Source of the DNA: Cellulomonadaceae bacterium
GTDB taxonomy: Bacteria; Actinomycetota; Actinomycetes; Actinomycetales; Cellulomonadaceae
DNA: 5,839 nt
Assembly (NCBI GenBank): GCA_031282935.1
Contig: JAITCS010000062.1
Coordinates: 1 to 5,839, forward strand
Direction: 5' to 3'
Shown here: positions 5,070-5,839 of the stretch, in pieces
Layout: the number at the start of each line of letters is the position of its first letter
Position numbering within the stretch: position 1 is the first letter of the stretch
Notes under the pieces: model-generated
Seen by the model: the letters and a program-made list of their open reading frames with translations, nothing else
Database searches by the model: none
What the model was told of the DNA's origin: nothing
Made by a program: the position numbers and the translations under genes

Positions 5070-5839
5070 TTATACCGATCGTCGTGCTACCTGGGAAGCG
5101 TGCAGCGCTAACGCCGCCGCCGCACCCTCGCGCGCCTCTAGTAACCGTCGCAAGGAAGCCAACCGCAAAGCGCGCCCTGAAACGGCCTCACCCGCCAGGC
5201 TCACTCCGACCGCCAGGCTAGCCCCGCCCGAATTTTCGGCCGCCCCGAAAGGATCAACCCCGCCCGCAGCCTCAACCTCACCAAAACCAGAAACCGACCC
5301 CAAACCCGCGTCCGTCCCCAGAACCCACTCATCCAGCGCGCAATCCGGCGCACTCGGCAAATGGGTGCAACCGCGCGGGCACTCATCCTCGGCCACCAGC
5401 GCCAACTCGGGGAAAGCCGCCAGCACATGCTCGGTCTGCACGTGGGCAATGCCCAGCGACCGGATTCCGGGGGTGTCAATGACCCATCCCGCCTCGGCTG
5501 GCAGCGGCAAAGCCACCACGGAGGTTGAGGTCTGCCGCCCGCGCCCGGTCACGTCGTTGACCGCCCCGGTGGCCCGCCCGGCCCCAGGCACCAGCGCGTT
5601 CACCAGCGTGGATTTGCCCACCCCCGAGTGCCCCAGCAGCACCGAAACCTTGCCCTCCAGCACCTGGCGAACCAATTCCAAAGCTCCCGGCTGCAAAGTG
5701 AGCGTGGGTCGAGCCATCCCAGCCGAGACCCGAATCTCTCCGCCATCAGCGCCAACCTGCGGTTCGGTAACCACCACCTGCACCCCGGCGGGCTCGTAAA
5801 GTTCCATCAGCGCCAACGGCGAGCCCAAGTCCGCCTTGG
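5070..5839 (-). CDS. rsgA: Small ribosomal subunit biogenesis GTPase RsgA, C-terminal part (5' end outside window)
   Basis: This is a circularly permuted GTPase that checks late 30S assembly at the decoding centre. The frame is open to the right edge: the first visible residues, KADL, are the end of the G4 motif, so the OB-fold domain and start lie outside. The TTG at 5826-5828 is not the start. In the 255 visible residues, G1 is GHSGVGKST (69-77), switch I is GRGRQTST (98-105) and G3 is DTPG (121-124). The zinc site is C153, C157, H159 and C166, in DECPRGCTH and PDCAL, followed by a basic C-terminal helix (RLASLRRLLEAREG). This G4-G1-G3 order is diagnostic. Two oddities stand out. Gln102 sits where RsgA proteins normally have histidine. 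A Gly/Ala/Ser-rich insert at about 174-221 separates the zinc knuckle from the last helix. The hisN ATG follows after one base. Confidence 0.96.
   Translation of the reverse strand, partial: KADLGSPLALMELYEPAGVQVVVTEPQVGADGGEIRVSAGMARPTLTLQPGALELVRQVLEGKVSVLLGHSGVGKSTLVNALVPGAGRATGAVNDVTGRGRQTSTSVVALPLPAEAGWVIDTPGIRSLGIAHVQTEHVLAAFPELALVAEDECPRGCTHLPSAPDCALDEWVLGTDAGLGSVSGFGEVEAAGGVDPFGAAENSGGASLAVGVSLAGEAVSGRALRLASLRRLLEAREGAAAALALHASQVARRSV
5192..5227 (-). repeat. 18-bp imperfect direct duplication inside rsgA
   Basis: CCGCCAGGCT occurs at 5192-5201 and again at 5210-5219, exactly 18 bp (six codons) apart. On the coding strand it gives a repeated hexapeptide, GGASLA then VGVSLA. It lies in the non-conserved Gly/Ala-rich insert of RsgA and probably arose by in-frame duplication. 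Confidence 0.6.

Noticed and set aside
5826..5828. TTG as the rsgA start codon
   Set aside because: The frame continues to the window edge with KAD directly upstream, which is the end of the RsgA G4 motif. The gene is therefore partial here and starts outside.

Overview
This 5.8 kb window looks like a core chromosomal segment of a moderately GC-rich actinobacterium. The pointers are the actinobacteria-restricted membrane families DUF6350 and DUF3017, a PcrA helicase with its long linker and C-terminal RNA-polymerase-binding domain, and an rsgA-hisN pair. The compact layout, without sucCD, purN or folD at places where many actinobacteria carry them, would fit a fermentative Actinomycetaceae-like organism. 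That placement is inference only. I see no tRNA, rRNA, CRISPR array, insertion sequence or phage gene.

Layout: the left two thirds is transcribed rightward. It holds the 3' end of pcrA (2-625), a polytopic DUF6350 membrane protein (635-2149), purH (2211-3824) and a small DUF3017 membrane protein (3840-4166). Spacers are 9, 61 and 15 nt, so these genes are probably co-transcribed at least in part. The right third is leftward: rsgA enters from the right edge (5839-5070) and is followed after a single base by hisN (5068-4262). The two blocks converge on a 95-nt spacer (4167-4261) that carries a short tandem repeat and a hairpin able to act as a bidirectional terminator.

Functions: PcrA is a DNA repair and replication helicase. 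PurH performs the last two steps of IMP synthesis. RsgA is a late 30S ribosome assembly GTPase. HisN is the inositol-monophosphatase-type histidinol-phosphatase of histidine synthesis. The DUF6350 and DUF3017 proteins are membrane proteins of unproven role. The genes do not form one pathway; they are a conserved housekeeping neighbourhood.

I find no clear new multi-gene system. The most unusual signals are small: (1) three 18-bp degenerate tandem repeats running into the purH start codon, which also read as a repeated six-codon peptide in an overlapping frame; (2) a 17-bp tandem repeat in the convergent spacer, overlapping the hairpin; (3) a His-to-Gln replacement in RsgA at the position of the proposed catalytic histidine, together with a Gly/Ala-rich insertion containing an 18-bp duplication; (4) a steep GC gradient along purH.
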